The position numbers and the translations under genes are program-made. 64,000 bases of DNA from Liolophura sinensis (lineage: Eukaryota; Mollusca; Polyplacophora; Chitonida; Chitonidae): assembly GCF_032854445.1 (NCBI RefSeq), contig NC_088299.1, forward strand, positions 4,999,001 to 5,063,000, given 5' to 3'. Shown in pieces: positions 30,601 to 45,622 of the stretch; position 1 is the stretch's first letter; each line of letters opens with the position of its first letter. Under the pieces are notes generated by a model. It saw only the letters and a program-made list of their open reading frames with translations. It ran no database searches and was not told the DNA's origin.

Positions 30601-33263
30601 AGGACAATAATCACACCAGGCAAGGAAACCTTCAACTCTTGTTCGTCAAAATAACATTACCGTTATGCTATGGGCGTCGGTTTTAGTACTCCATGTGCTT
30701 GTTTCTTGAGGTGAACTTTAATCTAAGTGAGAACAGATCTGAAATCTTTCAAGGACATTGATTGTGAGTGCGCTACTTCAGTTCGTGCCCTGCAGACCTG
30801 TGGGCCTATCACGCTAAGCTTATGGTCGCCAGACATCACAAGGTTACCCAAGAGCAGCCACGTCTCTAGTGGTCTTTTCGAGATCATAAAACCATTAGCC
30901 CTGATGGATACAGTTGTGCCACGCCACGTTATTTGACTGATTAGTTCGGATCAAGTTTGTCCGGGAAGTCCCATTAGTAAGGTAAAGGTTCAATAGCTGA
31001 AACTGATAGAGAAGCCCAGTGAACTACCTATCTACTGGATGTAGATATCCCCATGACGAGATCCCCAATATCCCTTTACGACATCAAAGTTTGTCAGAGA
31101 TCTCAGGTTTGTCGCATCTAAGGCAAGCTCGGAGTGGACTAGATATCAGAAGGAACAAAGCTGGTCTTACAATGAGAATTACCGTTATTAGCATGTACTC
31201 GTGGGAAGGCCTTACCGCCCTTCTAGGCTTCATTTAGTTTCTATTCTGTGCAATCTACTTGATATTACTACTTTTTTGGAGAACAAATGTGCCTTATTCT
31301 GAGAATCGTCTCCTCCTCCATTTGCACTTCAAAGCTCTATTTCGTCAAACTAAAATGTATCTTTCTATCAAGGGTATATACATCAATGGCTATCGCGATG
31401 TTGCAATGGCTACTTACTGTTGTTTATCACCATAAGCCTATTTCGCAGTTTTCACGACGACGGCCAGTCTTGAGAGTGAGGAAATCTGAAGTGTAACCCA
31501 CAAAACTGTTACATGTTACGGGCGACCTTTTGTCACACAACACATTGGTGAAAGACAAGAGGTCTTCAACGAACACGGTAATCTCTTTAAATGGTCAACA
31601 ATGCTTCGTCGACTACTTATTACCACCAACGCAGGAATCTACAAATTTGCATAGTTTTCTCAATAACGGTTCGATAAAAATATGGTTTTTAAACCTGAAT
31701 GTACTGAATGCCACACGCCACCAATTGTTGATAAGCAAGCGTCAGTCTGTGTTACGAACAGATATGCACACCGTGTTCATGGGAGACTGGTGGTTTTCAA
31801 CTTGATTGCGAAAACGGCCACACCAGAAGCTGTGACCTCTTATTGTCACCATGGCCCCACGATTAGTGAGAGTGGGGGAATCTACAAATTATCTGTAAAT
31901 GGGCCATTCTGAGCCTGCACCAGCTATGTGCTAACGACTGAACAATAAGCACCGTTAACAACCTGTACAACGGCCTTCTCCTTTGTTCTTTACGAAACAA
32001 CGGCTGTTGTTTGATACAAGTCAGTCACATGCAGGAGAATGTGGAACAGTGCTGTACCAAATTACAACCACGGCAATATAATAAAAAAGACTTGTACAAT
32101 AGTAATAAAACCAGAGCAGCGAAAAAGGTGTGACAAAAGTCGTAGATGCGAACAATTTGTAAAAAGATCATACTCCGCCAATAATCCACCAAGGAAGACT
32201 CCTGATGAATGCCTCGAGAAACTACCGGCATTTTTTTTAATTCACTGATTTATGTGGACGAAGGAACTGTTATTAAATGTAAATGTAAATTAAGCGCGAA
32301 CAGCAATCCGCTTTGAGACAACGGCTCCTTTTATACTATACTTACCGTGACATGGATCTCTTATAGTGAGAGTTTTAGAAAGACAAAGGAGACTTGCGCA
32401 GAATCTCATTTGCACCAAAACTAGCGCCGATTAAACTGCTGTGGGCATTTGTCATTGTCAAGCCAGGACAGATATATGGCCGATAATTTCACTTAGCTGT
32501 CCCCATTGTTGAAATCCTCACCAGTCAATGGTATTGAATGAAAACTACTCGCGGACAGAATGGCCAAAATTAAATAATGCATCCAAAATTGTCTAGCACT
32601 TACACGTATATTTAATTACGACGAAATATATGGTTGTTTGCGATGGCAGTTACTCCACACTTGCCGTGTGCCACATTTTAGAGTTTAAATACAATTAGCT
32701 TATCACGCATGTCTCATTTAGAACGACAGGCCCCATAGCAGAGTCATTGCTTTATGGCAGTTTAGGCAGGGTATCATAATATCAGTTAAATTTTTTTTGT
32801 ACATACAGTGCACATAGTCGTGCCTTCCAGATTGAACCTTCTGAGAAAAGTTTGTGCGATGGGTAATGCATCGGATCCGGAGAGTTCTGGGAGTTTTGTC
32901 ATCCGTTCTACAATTTGTGTATTTGCAGTTGCTTTGTTTACAACTGAATAGATCCACTGTATGACTTTCCATCACCCGTACGTCTTTTACCTTTTCCACT
33001 GGTCCATGGCAAATCGGAATGCTCCGTTTTGTATGTATTCTGACTGTTTTGTTAAGCAATTACTTTTCATTAAACATCCATAAATGTATCGACCTCGTGC
33101 CGTGAAAAAGTGATGTGATAATACATACAAATTATATATGGAGGCATATCCAAAGTTGTGATAGAAACTAATCTGGGATGAAAAGCCATATTCTGTACGA
33201 AAGCTTGCAATTTTCTAGTCTCGCCTCATTCAAACGAAGTGAGCCTTTACATGTATCCCAATC

Positions 33264-33424
33264 GTATCCGGTCGTAAGTGGGAAGATCTGCCAGCAACCT
33301 ACGGATTGTCGTGGGTTTCCCCCGGGCTCTGACCGGTTTCCTCCAACCATTATGCTGGCCGCCGTCGTATAAGTGGTATATTCTTGAGTACGGCATAAAG
33401 AACCAGTAAAATAAATAAATAAAA
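33264..33424 (+). repeat. SINE-A copy, head missing
   Basis: The body (CGTGGGTTTCCCCCGGGCTC, ATGCTGGCCGCCGTCGTATA) and tail (AATAAATAAATAAAAT) are clear; the tRNA-like head is absent. A different SINE begins about 13 bp further on. Confidence 0.85.
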
Positions 33425-33436
33425 TCAATCGTATCT

Positions 33437-33755
33437 TTGGTGGCCTAATGGTTAGAGCGCTCGTCTCGAAGTCGGGTGACCCCAGGTCGGATCATATCAG
33501 AGACGTTAAAGATTGTATTTCTTGCTGCTTCGCGTGAGGATGGAGCAAGGAAACAGGACTGATTGGCTTGTCTCCGTATAATGTGACTGGGTGGGGTGTC
33601 ATGTCTGGTGTATTCGGCATGATATTTCAGTGGCTACAACACTTTGGCTGCATGGACTCGACACGAACCAAGAAGACACATGATGTGCACACACCTAATG
33701 ACTCGTCGTCATATAACTGAAAAATTGTTAAATACGACGTAAAATCTCAAGCATC
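33437..33755 (+). repeat. SINE-C: third tRNA head joined to the SINE-B type tail
   Basis: The head TGGCCTAATGGTTAGAGCGC is a tRNA-like A box unlike those of SINE-A and SINE-B. The body differs too, but the 3' end (CGTCGTCATATAACTGAAAA, TTGTTAAATACGACGT) is that of SINE-B. Confidence 0.7.
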
Positions 33756-36700
33756 ACTTACCATAACATTTAGTACACATGAGCAGTGATTGTAAGGCCA
33801 GTATTCGCACATGTGGCTAACGTGACTCTTGGCAAAATAATGGACAAGTTGGAATACGTTTGTTTTGTTTTGTTCGTGAAAATAGATAATGATAATAATA
33901 TATCGCACAGTTTGCCACTTGCTATGCTTTTCTGCAACATTACATCTTATGTTATGCAAGCTGAATACACTTAGGATTACGTGGTATCAGTTAAATTAAA
34001 ACAATGTTAAGAGCACTGTCCTTTTAACATTCTTGTAATATGTCTTTTTTTATGTCTGTCGTAAAGGGTGCTATTCTATTTGAAGATTCCCTCCATGTTT
34101 GGTAATTTGAACATTTGGTAATTTTCACCTTTTTAGGATGACAATTTATTAGAATGCCGAAGTTAAAAAAACAAACTTTGACAAGTCACTGACTGGTTTC
34201 CCTACGTATGACATACATAAGCCTACCCGACTTCAGAAAGAATGTGCGTAACTTAATATAGTTATGTTCAGTCATTAAATCCCCAGGAATTCTGTCTGTA
34301 CACCACCCGTTGTGACCTACAAAGATGTGTAGACACTCATCACTTACATTGATCTGTCTGCTAGATGACATGGCGAGTGCAACGTCGTAATTCCCTGACT
34401 GGAGGCGACAGTGTGGATACTTTGATGACAAAGAAACTTAATGGTGGCGTAAAGCAAAATGGACAAGTCCTTATACATGGACGTGGGATAACAGGAAGTC
34501 TGCGTCGTGGAAAGTCGATACCTGTCCGACGATGTAGATTGTCTTTGCGCGGAGATTTCAAAAGAGAAAGGAACTTCCTGTCTAATCCATCCTATCTTTA
34601 TAATTAAATCAGCGTTGTGGAGTGACTCACAATGATAACAGTGTCCAGAAAGAATGACAGCTGTAGTCTATGCGTTAAAAATAGACTGTCTGAAGATGGA
34701 TGGCCGTTTTAAGAAAAATCATACAGGGCCATAAATCTCTCTTCGCTTAGCACCGTCTTTACTTTGTACCGTAAAATAAATGGTGATGTCAGAAAAAAAT
34801 AATACAAAATCATAAGTCTTCAGGGTAGGCATTGCAATCCGTCTTAGATTAATTCTCTAAGTTAGAACCTAATTATTGTGACAGCTTTTTGTTTGCAAAT
34901 AAGCGTAAATATTCTTCTTTCCAACATTGAAAACTGTTGACTGCTTCTCTAGGCATGAGTCCGTTTTAATCGCATACTTTAATGCTCTGTAATAGTTATT
35001 TGGTGGTTTCTATCAAATGTGGTTTTAGGAAGTGGCCCTGTAACTATTGACCTGGAACGTCCACTTTGTTTGACAGCTGGTATATGAATGTCTGTTTTGA
35101 CGCCTAGATTAACTGTCCAGTGGGTAGTACATTTACAATTTCACATATTTCACATGTACCAAAGGATAAAAAGAAATCCCACGAGTTACAGTTCTGTGTT
35201 TTTATTAAGCATTGTGTAAGAACAGTTACAATACCTCCTTGGACGAAAATGACAGCTGCGGGAGAAGAGCTTTGATATAACAGTGAAAAAGCTTTCAAGG
35301 CCATGGATGGTGACAGAGTTTCTCTAGTTGGTTACGCAGCGGTTGGTTGGTGTTAGCGCTCTCTCAAAAATCGCTACACTTCTTTTAGGTCAGTTCTGAT
35401 CTGCTCTGGGGAACTCTTACAGTTCCTTTGAACGACTACGTCCATCTTCTTGTCCGCAGATATCACAAAAGCCCCAGGAATATCCACATTTCCGGTAGTC
35501 TTTGACGAGATTATGGTCATCAGCGGTGATAGATACAGCTGTGCCAAGCAACTCCATTCAACTGATTAGATGGGATCAAGTTTCTCGGCCAAATCCCATT
35601 TGTAAGTCAGGGATTCAATAGCTTGAATTGATGTAGAAGCCCAGTGAACTACTTATCAACTGCAGGCGGTTATCCCATGGCTCCGTCGTCCACATCTCTT
35701 GTCAACTTTCAAGGCTGCCAAACGTTTCCGCCTTTTAACGTGTTTGGCACGAATAAACGCATGACGTCTTACTAGCAATCCCGCTGGGATTTACCCTCAA
35801 GACGGCCAAGTTCTTTTTGGAAAAGGCTTAATAGGTAGTTCTCACGACTGGTGGACACACTGTTATTGCTGTAACTTTTGTTAGTTTTATGGGTGAAGGC
35901 CAGCTGAGTGCACTAAGTAAACCAGGAATCTTTGGAAAGACTCTAATGGACTCACCGAAGAACTCTTTGCCGAAGACGTATATTGATACAAAACGTTTGT
36001 GTGAAAAAGTACCCTATCGATTCGAACCACACCTTATGAAATTTAATATGTATTGCACACTTACTTAAAATTAAGATATTGGTATGTATGGTGGTTGCGA
36101 TAAGTTAACACTGCGTTCCTTTTGACAACTGTTTATTGTTACCAAAAACCTTGCCTTCCTATGCAAGTGGTTAATTGTGTTTGACACATGTCACTAAGTC
36201 ACGTCTTGTTCCATATTTCCGTTTAGAGTAAAACCTGGTGCACGGAAGCTGTTTCGGAAGCATTCGCACTATAATGCATGCTTTTAAATGTAGTTAAATT
36301 GTCTCTTTAGAAATTAAAATATCACGAGAAAAAAAAAAACACATAAGTGTATGAACAGAATATGCGGGAGAAATTATAACCACGCTATGCTTTCGTCGTA
36401 TAAATCATCCCGACGTATACGCATCTAACGGGAACCTGTATCACCGCGTGTTCTACTTTCAGAACACTCACACGTGTGACTTACAACAACCTGTAACATG
36501 CTTTGTGGGTAGCGGAATATACACCGTGTCCTTAATTTGTAAATGGCGTTCTCATTTACACCCTAATGGCTTATACGCATTTTTCGTGTATGTGAGTATC
36601 CTGTTAAAACCTTAGGGTGTTGTAATAGTGGGGTGTTTGGCTGTCGTTCTCTGTTTCAGGCATGCAATTGTCCCATTAAAGCAGCTGAAATTTTTTCTCC

Positions 36701-38452
36701 ACGGAATAATTTATCATGCGGAATGTATATAAATATACTAAACAAATACAAGGTTATGAATAAATACACTAAAGTGTGTATTTCTTTGTGATGAACACCT
36801 TTGTAATGCAACGGAGAGCTGTCGGCCTAACTTAACAGGTTTATCTCTTTAATTCCTGTGCTGCATAATAATCTCCCTCAGGCGAGGTGCGAAAGGTTTC
36901 CACCCCACGATATTTTAAACACGACGTCTCTCTCTTAGGTACTCGCAAGTTCCTGCGCACACATTTCTCTACTGCGGCAGACTTTTTAGTTTCGGCCCAT
37001 CGTTTCAGCGTTATTGCATAATGTACTCGTGAGGCGCCCTTTCCGCTCTCCCAGACTACATTTAGTCTCTATCTGGTGCAATATACTTGATATAATTTTT
37101 TTTATCAGGCTAAAATATATCTTTACGTCAAGCATGTATATATAAAAGATGTGGATATCGCACTGTTGTAATGGCTACTCACTGTTGCTTAACACCATAG
37201 ACCTATTCAGTAATTTTCACGATAATGGTCTGTTGTGACGTAAACTGGAGTGTAACCCACAAAACTTTGAAATGTTATTGACTAACTTTTGTCACACAAC
37301 ACATTGGTGGCACATAAGTGGTCTTCAACGAAGATGGTAATCTGTGGACAAGTTCAAAGGTTCTCCGTCGACCACCTGTTGTCACCAATGCCATTATTCC
37401 GCTGGAATCTACGTATTCGAGTACTTGTCTCAGTAAAGCTTTGATAAAAACGAATTGTTCTTTGAGACACATTACGTACATGTGCCACGGATCTGTTATA
37501 ATGAAAGTTCTATAAAGACAAATGATATTAACAGAAAATTTCATTTCGACGAAAATAAGCGTCAGTTAAACTTTTGTACGCATTTGTCTGTGTCAAACGA
37601 GGCAGATTTATGGACGACTCTTCATTTCACATTCGCTATTGTTGAAAACATCACTAGTCACGAACAGAATGGCCAAAATTAAATAATATGTCCAAAAGTG
37701 TCAACACGGATATTTATTTTGCCACGAAAGATATGATAGCCGATTATGCTCGCAGTTCTAAAGTTGTCGTGTTATTTTTTTTAGGTGTTAAATACGATCA
37801 GTTTATCGCGCGTGTCCCCTTTAGAAACAATAGGTCCCATAGCAGAGTGTTTGGAAAATGTTTGCCTGCTTTGCAATGCATCGCATTCGGAGAGTTCCGT
37901 GAGTTTAAAATCGATAAAATTAAAGCTAATATGACGAGCACTACTCTTTTTAAACTCTTGTAACATGACTTTTCTTTTTTAGTCGAAAAAGACACCTATT
38001 CTGTTTACAAATTCCTCTTTGTTTGTTAATTTAAATATTTTGGATTTTCCTCTTATACAGTGATAATTCCTGAAATGCTGGAGATAAACAAGCTAATTTT
38101 CTCAAGTTTCTTACTGGTTTCTTCACATGTACCGTACTCGCCCACTTGCAAAGTTTAGTGCACAAGTGCTTTAGAAGGGTATACGTCATCAAGCATGCTT
38201 TGTCGTAGGCAATTTGACTTTGCATATTAAAGAACTTTGTAGAATGGATGTGTAGATATAAAAGCAATATATGCAGGGGGAAGTGCTGTCCCGCACTGTT
38301 TTCGTTTGGGTTTACATCAATCTGCTGCATACCTGTTTAACAAATAAAAGGATGTGTATAACTCAGCACAGTTATGTTCAGTCAGTAAATCCTCGGGAAC
38401 TCTGTCTATACACCACTCTTTGTGACTTACAAAGATGTGTCTGCTTGATGTG

Positions 38453-38769
38453 TGAGTAAGTGAGTGCTTGGGGTTTAACGTCGCACTTCACAATTTTTTA
38501 GTAATATGACGATGAAGTCCTAAAAGTGTGTATAATGTGCCTCCTTGTTGCAGGAAGGGTTTCCACAGCTCTTTTATCTAGTGGTGCTTCAGTGAGACGA
38601 CTTACCGCAGGTAAGTAAGCTACCCCGCCCGAGTCGTTATATTGATACAGATTAAGCAGTCGGTGTTCTATCTCCTTAATGCTGAACACCAAGCATGGAA
38701 TCTGCAGATGTTACCTGACACAAGATTAACCCTTGATCTACGCTCTACCAGCTGAGCTATCGGGACCGG
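38453..38769 (-). repeat. SINE-B copy, inverted
   Basis: On the minus strand it starts CCGGTCCCGATAGCTCAGCT with GGTAGAGCGTAGATCAAGG and ends with ACGTTAAACCCCAAGCACTC. It sits at the junction of the second and third array units. Confidence 0.8.
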
Positions 38770-41700
38770 TATCTGCTAGATGACATGGCGGCTGCAACGT
38801 CGTGATGTCCAGTTTGGAGGCGACAGTGAGGATTGTTTGTTGACATACTTTAATCGTGACGTAAGGCAAAATGGACAAGTTCTTATACGCGGACGAGAGA
38901 GGAAGTCGTGGAAAGTCGATATATGTAGGCGAAGTAGATTGTCTTTGCACGGGGATTCCAAAGAGAAAGGAACTTCCTGTCTAATTCCTCCTATCTTTGT
39001 AATTAAATCAGCGTTGTGGAGAGGCTCAAAATGATAACAGTGTCCAGAAAGAATGACAGCTCTGGTCTGTGGGTTAAAAATAGTCTGAAGACGGGAGGTT
39101 GTTTTATGCAAAATCAGAGGACGGCAAATCTTCGCTTAACGGTGTGTTTACGTCGACGTTCACATTGCAGCAGGGTTTGGGGATGGGGCTTTCATTATAC
39201 AATATAATAAATGGTGCTGCCAGGAAAATATAATAACATCAAAAAGTTTGAGGGCAAGCGTTCCATAACCGTATTAGAGAAATTCTCTTAGTTAGAACCT
39301 AATTATTGTGTCAGATTTTTGTGTGCAAATAAACATAAATATTTCTTCCAACATCAATGAAAACTGTTGATCGCTTGTCTTGGCATGAATCCGTTTTAAT
39401 CGCATACCTTAATGCTGTTTAGTAATTATCTGGTGGTTTCTATTTAACGTTGTTTTGGAAATTTGCCCTGTAATTATTGATCTGGAACGTCCATTTTGGT
39501 TGACGGCTGGTATATGAATATCTGTTTTGATGTCTACATATAATCGTCAAGTGGGCAGTACATTTACAAAAAGAGACATATATCACATGTACCATAGAAT
39601 AAAAAAGAAATCAGACGCGTTACAGGTTTGTGTTTTTATTAATCGTGCTGTCAGAATAGTTACACTAACTCCATGGGCTATAGAAGAGCTTTGACATAAA
39701 AAAGTGAAAAAGCTTTCAAGGCCATCGATGGTGACAGAGTTTTTTTCAGTTGGTCCCTCAGCGTCGGGTTGGTGTTGGCGCTCTCTGAAAAATCGTTAGG
39801 TCAGTTCTGAAATGATCTGCTGTAGGGAACATTTACAGTTCTATGGACCTACCACGCTCGTCTTCTTGTGAGTAGATATCCACATTTCCGATAGTCTTTG
39901 ACGAGATTATGGTCATCAGCGGTGATAGATACAGCTGTGCCAAGTCACACCATTCAACTGATTAGATAGTATCAAGCTTGTCGGCCAAATCCCATTTGTA
40001 AGTCAGAGATTCAAGAGCTTGAAATGATGTAGAAGCCCAGTGAACTACTTATCCACTGTAGGCGGTTATCCCATGGCTCCGTCGTCCACATCTCCTGCCA
40101 ACTTTTAAGGCTGTCAAACGTTTCCGCCTTTTACCGTGTTTGGCACAAATCAATGCATGACGTCTTACTAGCAATCACACTGTGGCTGGTATGGCGCTGG
40201 GATTTACCTTCAAGACGGTGTCCAGTTCGTGAACTTGAGATATAAGTATTAATTGTGATTACGATAAGTTAACACTGCGTCCCTTTTGGCAACTATTTAT
40301 TGTCACCAAGACACCACGGGCAATTAAACCTGGGGTTTGCAGAAATCTGCCCTTCCAAATGGTTAATAGTGTTTACCACATGTCACTAAGACACGTCTCC
40401 TTCTCGCTTTCCGTTTGGAGTAAAATCTGATGGAGGGAAGCTGTTTTACAAGCATTACATCATAATCCATGCTTGCTTGTATTTGTACTGAAATTGACTC
40501 TATGGAAAGTAAAGAATACGCAGTATATGCAGGAAAAAATTTAACCACGTTGTGTTTACGTTGTTGTCTAAATCACCCCACCGTATACGCATCTAACAGG
40601 CAGCTATGTCACGCACACATATGCCAGACGTTAAATCCCAAGCACTCACTCAATCAACAACCTGCCAGGAAGTTCATTTGGCTGAAAGGAAATTTGTAAT
40701 ATCCTCAAGGGGTAGATTGATGACCAAGGACGCGAGAGTAATATGGTCAAGTTGTAATTCACAGGCATGCAATGAGAGGAAGGTATATGTCGTGGACATT
40801 CCGGATTTTATCCGACTGGGTAGATTGTCCTGGCGAGGTGACAGAAAGACATTTCCTGTCTAATCTCTCCTGTCCTTGTAATAAACTTATTGATGTAGAG
40901 AAAGAATATCTGGATGGTAGTCAACTGTGGTCAAATGACATTTCTTGTCTCGCCAGGTAATTGCTTATTCATTTTATTTAGGTAATTAGTGCTAAAGTAG
41001 ATCCTTTTCAACATAGTAATGCATGCAGTTCAAAGCTTCTCTCTAAGGTGTAGATTCACTTCGGTTAGGTCATTTCTGTGCCGTCTTATATTAAGCACAT
41101 TCTTTGCAAGTGAAGCCTCCCTTATAATTTTCGTTATAACGATAGGCACTTTTTACAAGAAGCTTTTTATCATCAAGTGAATGCTGTTAAGTAAGGTGCT
41201 AAGCTATAAAACACAGGTACAGTCTTTGTGCCTGTGATTTGCCAACCTCTAAAGCTTTAAACAAATTTAAATTTTAGCGTTTTTTTTAAATAGTAGCATA
41301 TGTAATCTACAAAGGTTTACAGAGTTTAAATTAGCAGCCAATAGATAGCATTCGCACATCACATTTAACCTTCTTCTCAAGCCAGTACCTTATTAAAGTA
41401 TATGGCAGGAAAGAAAAAAGGCATTATGCGTAGGGGAATATATACCTCATCCTGAATTTGTGAATGGCGTGCTGATTTACATCTTAATGGCTTATATGCA
41501 CGTTTCGTTTATGTGAGTGTCAATATTTGTTAAGGATACATGCAATTATCCTATTAAAAGAACGGGATTTTTTCTCCAGCGAGTAATTTATCTTCCATAA
41601 TATACATGTATAGATTTCCACTAAGTATTTACGCAGTTATGAGTACATACACCACAGTGTGTGTTTCTCTAATCATGAGCGTTTTTTGTAAAGCAAGGGA

Positions 41701-42453
41701 GAGCTGTCGGTCTAAATTAACAGGTTTGTCTTTTAAATACCTTTCGTGCGTAGCAATTTCAATGAGAGGACGAGAAGGTGCAAAAGACCTTCTGTCCCAT
41801 GACAGTTGAAACACGAAACCCCTCTCTTGCTTGCTCGCGTGTCCCAGCACACACAATCCTCTATTGCGGCAGACACCATTTTTTTTGCTACATTGCATCG
41901 TTTTGTAACTAGTCGAAGTTGTTGAAAACTCATGTTCTGAAAAAGCACACACCAATGACGCGAATTTGCTGTGCTCGTAATTATCAACAGGATTACCGGA
42001 AGTCATGGGGCTATTTGCAAACATTCGTCACGACTTATCGCAGAAATTGGCTTAGCCTATTTTCGTCGCTTTCCTGATTTGTTCTGATCTAGATCCAAGT
42101 TTTTGCTGGTTAATATAAGCCAATAAGAAGTAAATCAGCACGCCATTCACAAATTCTCTCTAGAACCGATTCTAATTTGGTCTGATCTAGATGTAAAATG
42201 CTGGTGAACAATTAGCTTACATACAGTTTGAGAAAAAAGCCATCGACGACATGACAATATCAGCTAATTACAGGCTTACCACCTTGCTGACTTTATGTTA
42301 ACATAGTCTTCCGTTATATCATGGCACATGTTAACCACAACCACCTGTGTTAAGCCTGTGTGCAATCATGACCCTCTATTTACCCAATTCGGCTTAAGTC
42401 ATAATGCTTGCGGGCGTGCCAGTCGATACTACTGAGGCATTTATATAAATAGT

Positions 42454-42799
42454 GAGAATAAAACTCTTAACTGCCCTAACTTGACACAAGGCTGTATTTC
42501 ACGGGTTATGTTCCAGGTCATCCCTGCTCTGGTTTTATTCTCCGCGTGTAAATCTTTTGTTATTGTTAAAAAAACGACAGCACTCCAAGTGGAATACCCC
42601 TTTCACTCACTCGTCTCAGTTTTGCATTGCTCGCGATTATTTCCGTGGTTCACATGATATACACTCTCTGTATATGTCGTGAATACAGGTTGATTCTTTA
42701 TAGCCGTTTTTATAGATAATACACCGATGCTTATACAGTGATTTTAGGTCGTTTCATTTTGTTCCATTTAGACTTTATACATTGATTGACATCCGGAAT
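42454..42799 (+). repeat. 346 bp near-identical direct repeat, copy 1 (frame broken)
   Basis: Aligned with 45387-45732 I count about three substitutions and two small length changes. One is an A run of 7 instead of 8, which breaks the frame that is open in copy 2. The flanks are unrelated at this level. A diverged third copy is at about 55868-55990. Confidence 0.9.
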
Positions 42800-45386
42800 G
42801 AGATCAAAGTTGCTCCGTGCAGTCGAGTTATTACATTTATGTTTCTAAACGATTAACAGGTTAACAGTTACAGAGCAAAGTGTTCAAATGAAGAAGTTGG
42901 CGTGTCTTGCAAAATGTAATATAATCGTGGATTATGAACATAGATAGACGCCTTTGTTTCATAGGTTAATGAATATTTCCTATTTCCACTGAATCACGTT
43001 GAAAGGTTTGCCATCGTGTAGCCAAATTCCCCAACTCCCGACTTCAGAGCGGAACTATTGACCACATGTCTGTCTACTGTTTGGAAATAAATCTAGCAGC
43101 TCTCATTTGTCTCGACTTCAGTTTGAGCAGTGTGGTTTTCTACACCCATAAACCTTAGAACCGTTATTCGGGCCAAAAATCTTTGCGTACAGCAACAAAC
43201 ATCAAAGAAATAAATAATTGAATAATTAAGATACACAACTCAATCCACACAATCTGTCACAGTTGAAAGGATTCTGAACAATATGATCTATATTTCACTA
43301 AAGATCTATATACATGTTAAACAAAATGCCAATGATCTGGGGCAATCTGGCTTCAAGCGACAAAAGGTTCAAGCAGACATCATGGGTAGGACATGATCGA
43401 GCTAACCAAGCCGTGTGAAATTCTTATCAAAAATACCAATGACACGGCGACAAAAGCTGAAGCCCATATTAACTCTAGGTCGTGGCGGAACTGTCTGTCA
43501 GCGTCAGATGGTGGTATGTACTGGACAAATTTATGACATTCCCGTTAATCAGGTGTCACAGTCGCCCTCTCAGCTGTGCGCTTGCACCATTTAAGACCAT
43601 TCCGCCTGGGATGCCGTTTTAACAACTAACTGAATGGTTACACAGGCAGGGAAAGGCGACAGAAGAATGAACACGCCTCAGACAATTACGGACAGTATTG
43701 TTCGCTCATCACGGAGGGTAGGTTAGACCATGCCATGTCATACCCTTGATGTGATTAGATCGGATCGGGTTTGTCTGGTACACGATAGGTTCAATAGTTA
43801 GAATTGAGAGAAGCCAATAAATTGCTTATGTACTAGAAGTACAGTTCCCCGTGGCTACATCGTCAATTTTCTTTGTGCATGTTTTTGCGGTTCGCCTGAT
43901 TTATAACAATAATTGAAGAGGAGGTCGGGCTTTAATAACAGTGTTAGCAATAAATATTGCTTTCAGACATACCCAAGCTGTGCATCAGCGGGGGGATTTT
44001 CTGCCTAATAGGTCAGTTTTACAAATTCGGAGGTGTTCTTTAGAGGTTCTTTTCACTATGCCTTTCTTACAAGATCGATCGACTTGAAAATTTCAACCTA
44101 TCAACCCATTTTTAAAAATTTTATTAAGTATAATTTACAAAATGCTTTTGATTCGCTTGTTGAAGGATCGTTAAAGATATTCCTTTTCCCGTGTTAACAT
44201 TAAATACATCCAATGCATCTTGATTCCTCCCACTTCAAGGGCAATCTATTGTTTGTAAAGGGGTAAGTCATTGTGATTTGACCCCACTAAACGCTTTAAT
44301 GAGAATCCAACTTTATAAACGCATCAACAATTATCGAATATTAAAGCATCTATAATTTCGGTCATAAGAATTAGGCGATTTCCCCAAAGACATATACGTC
44401 AATCATCTTTTCACCTGACAATATCTACAGTTGATCTTTGCCAGTCTCGTTAAACTGTGCCTGTGTCAAAAATCACGCCCACACGAAATCTGTCTTAACA
44501 ACCTACGTAGATGCATTATTTAGAATTTTGGCTTAGTTCGGTCGAATTGTAAATAATTTCTGGAATTTCGAAAACTGACTCCACGAAGACTTCCTTTTAG
44601 ATAAGCGGTGAAGAGGAAATTATGGCCAGTTTTCGCGAATCTCCTTCAGGCTGAACTTCAATTAAAGCAACAGGGGCACTGTTATCAAACGTAAATGACT
44701 AGGCTACATCCTGTCACAAGAAGAAAGCGGCCATTTGTCTTTTCGTTCCTTAGATATATTGGTAGGGGTTTATCCCATAGAATCTGTGAATATTATGAAG
44801 ATTGGCGGAGTAAATTTTTCTCCATCAGACCAAACGTGGAGTAAGCCTTGATAGCTATTTGTCAGTGTAAAATGAGAGACAGATATAAGGAGAATCTGTG
44901 GTTGTGCGCTGTCAGAGAGGAACCTTCCGCCATGTGAATGATGGCGATGAGAAAACATACCCGCGTACAGGTGACTCAGTGTGGCGAATGTCTACTAGAT
45001 ATCACATAAGTGTTTTCGGAAAACTTAAATGCCTTACCAGTCTTAAATTTGTTTATTTTATTGTTCACTGCAGTCGATGATCATTCATAATATCAAACTT
45101 ACACAGAAGCTCAAAATTAACAGGCACATCTTTAAAAAATTGATAACTCAAAAACATCTGGTAGCTCTTTTTCCCCCGGCAGCAGCTTTGATGCATCGCC
45201 AAATACCTTACATTAGACGTGGTTTATGCAAATCATTCCGGTTTCCTGCACCCATAAACCAAACAACCGATGTTCAGTTAAAACAATTTTTGAGTATTAT
45301 AAATAAACATCAATGGCAATATGTGTTTTATGTACGAATTGCCTCTGATAATGATGCAATCTATCAAGGAGTTGGTTGTGCCTTGC

Positions 45387-45622
45387 GAGAATAAAACTCT
45401 TAACTGCCCTAACTTGACACAAGGCTGTATTTCACGGGTTATGTTCCAGGTCATCCCTGCTCTGGTTTTATTCTTCGCGTGTAAATCTTTTATTATTGTT
45501 AAAAAAAACGACAGCACTCCAAGTGGAATACCCCTTTCACTCACTCGTCTCAGTTTTGCATTGCTCGCGATTATTTCCGTGGTTCACATGATATACACTC
45601 TCTGTATATGTCGTGAATACAG
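45387..45622 (+). CDS. Possible exon resembling the N-terminal membrane domain of ABCC transporters
   Basis: The open frame reads NKTLNCPNLTQGC, then two hydrophobic helices (VMFQVIPALVLFFACKSFII and LSFALLAIISVVHMIYTL) separated by a polar loop with SGIPLSLTRL. The order Asn-rich start, Pro-x-Leu-Thr, 'P' in the first helix, Lys/Arg-rich loop, then the second helix ending in a Tyr-x-Leu and charged residues resembles the second exon of MRP-type (ABCC) transporters. A CAG/GTTGAT sequence at 45620-45628 could be a weak splice donor at the equivalent place. No good acceptor or other exon is seen, so this may be an isolated duplicated exon or chance. Copy 1 is frameshifted. Confidence 0.3.

Larger units (their letters stand above)
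30720..42000 (+). repeat. Array of diverged ~4.4-4.6 kb units (three copies)
   Basis: The anchor AGCCCAGTGAACTA recurs at 31013, 35638 and 40033, that is 4625 and 4395 bp apart, inside longer aligned blocks. Other matched blocks: 34365-34610 with 38780-39020; 35334-35700 with 39730-40110 (strong) and 30800-31080 (weaker); 31300-31560 with 37070-37320; 36360-36460 with 40530-40620; 34000-34140 with 37940-38050. Order is kept, so these are tandem copies. Identity ranges by eye from about 65 to 85%. No frame is conserved across all copies, so I treat the unit as non-coding. Confidence 0.65.

Noticed and set aside
34365-39034. A conserved protein in the module at 34365 and 38780
   Set aside because: The two open frames look similar, but insertions that are not multiples of three shift them and other copies are not open. 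DNA-level repeat similarity explains them.
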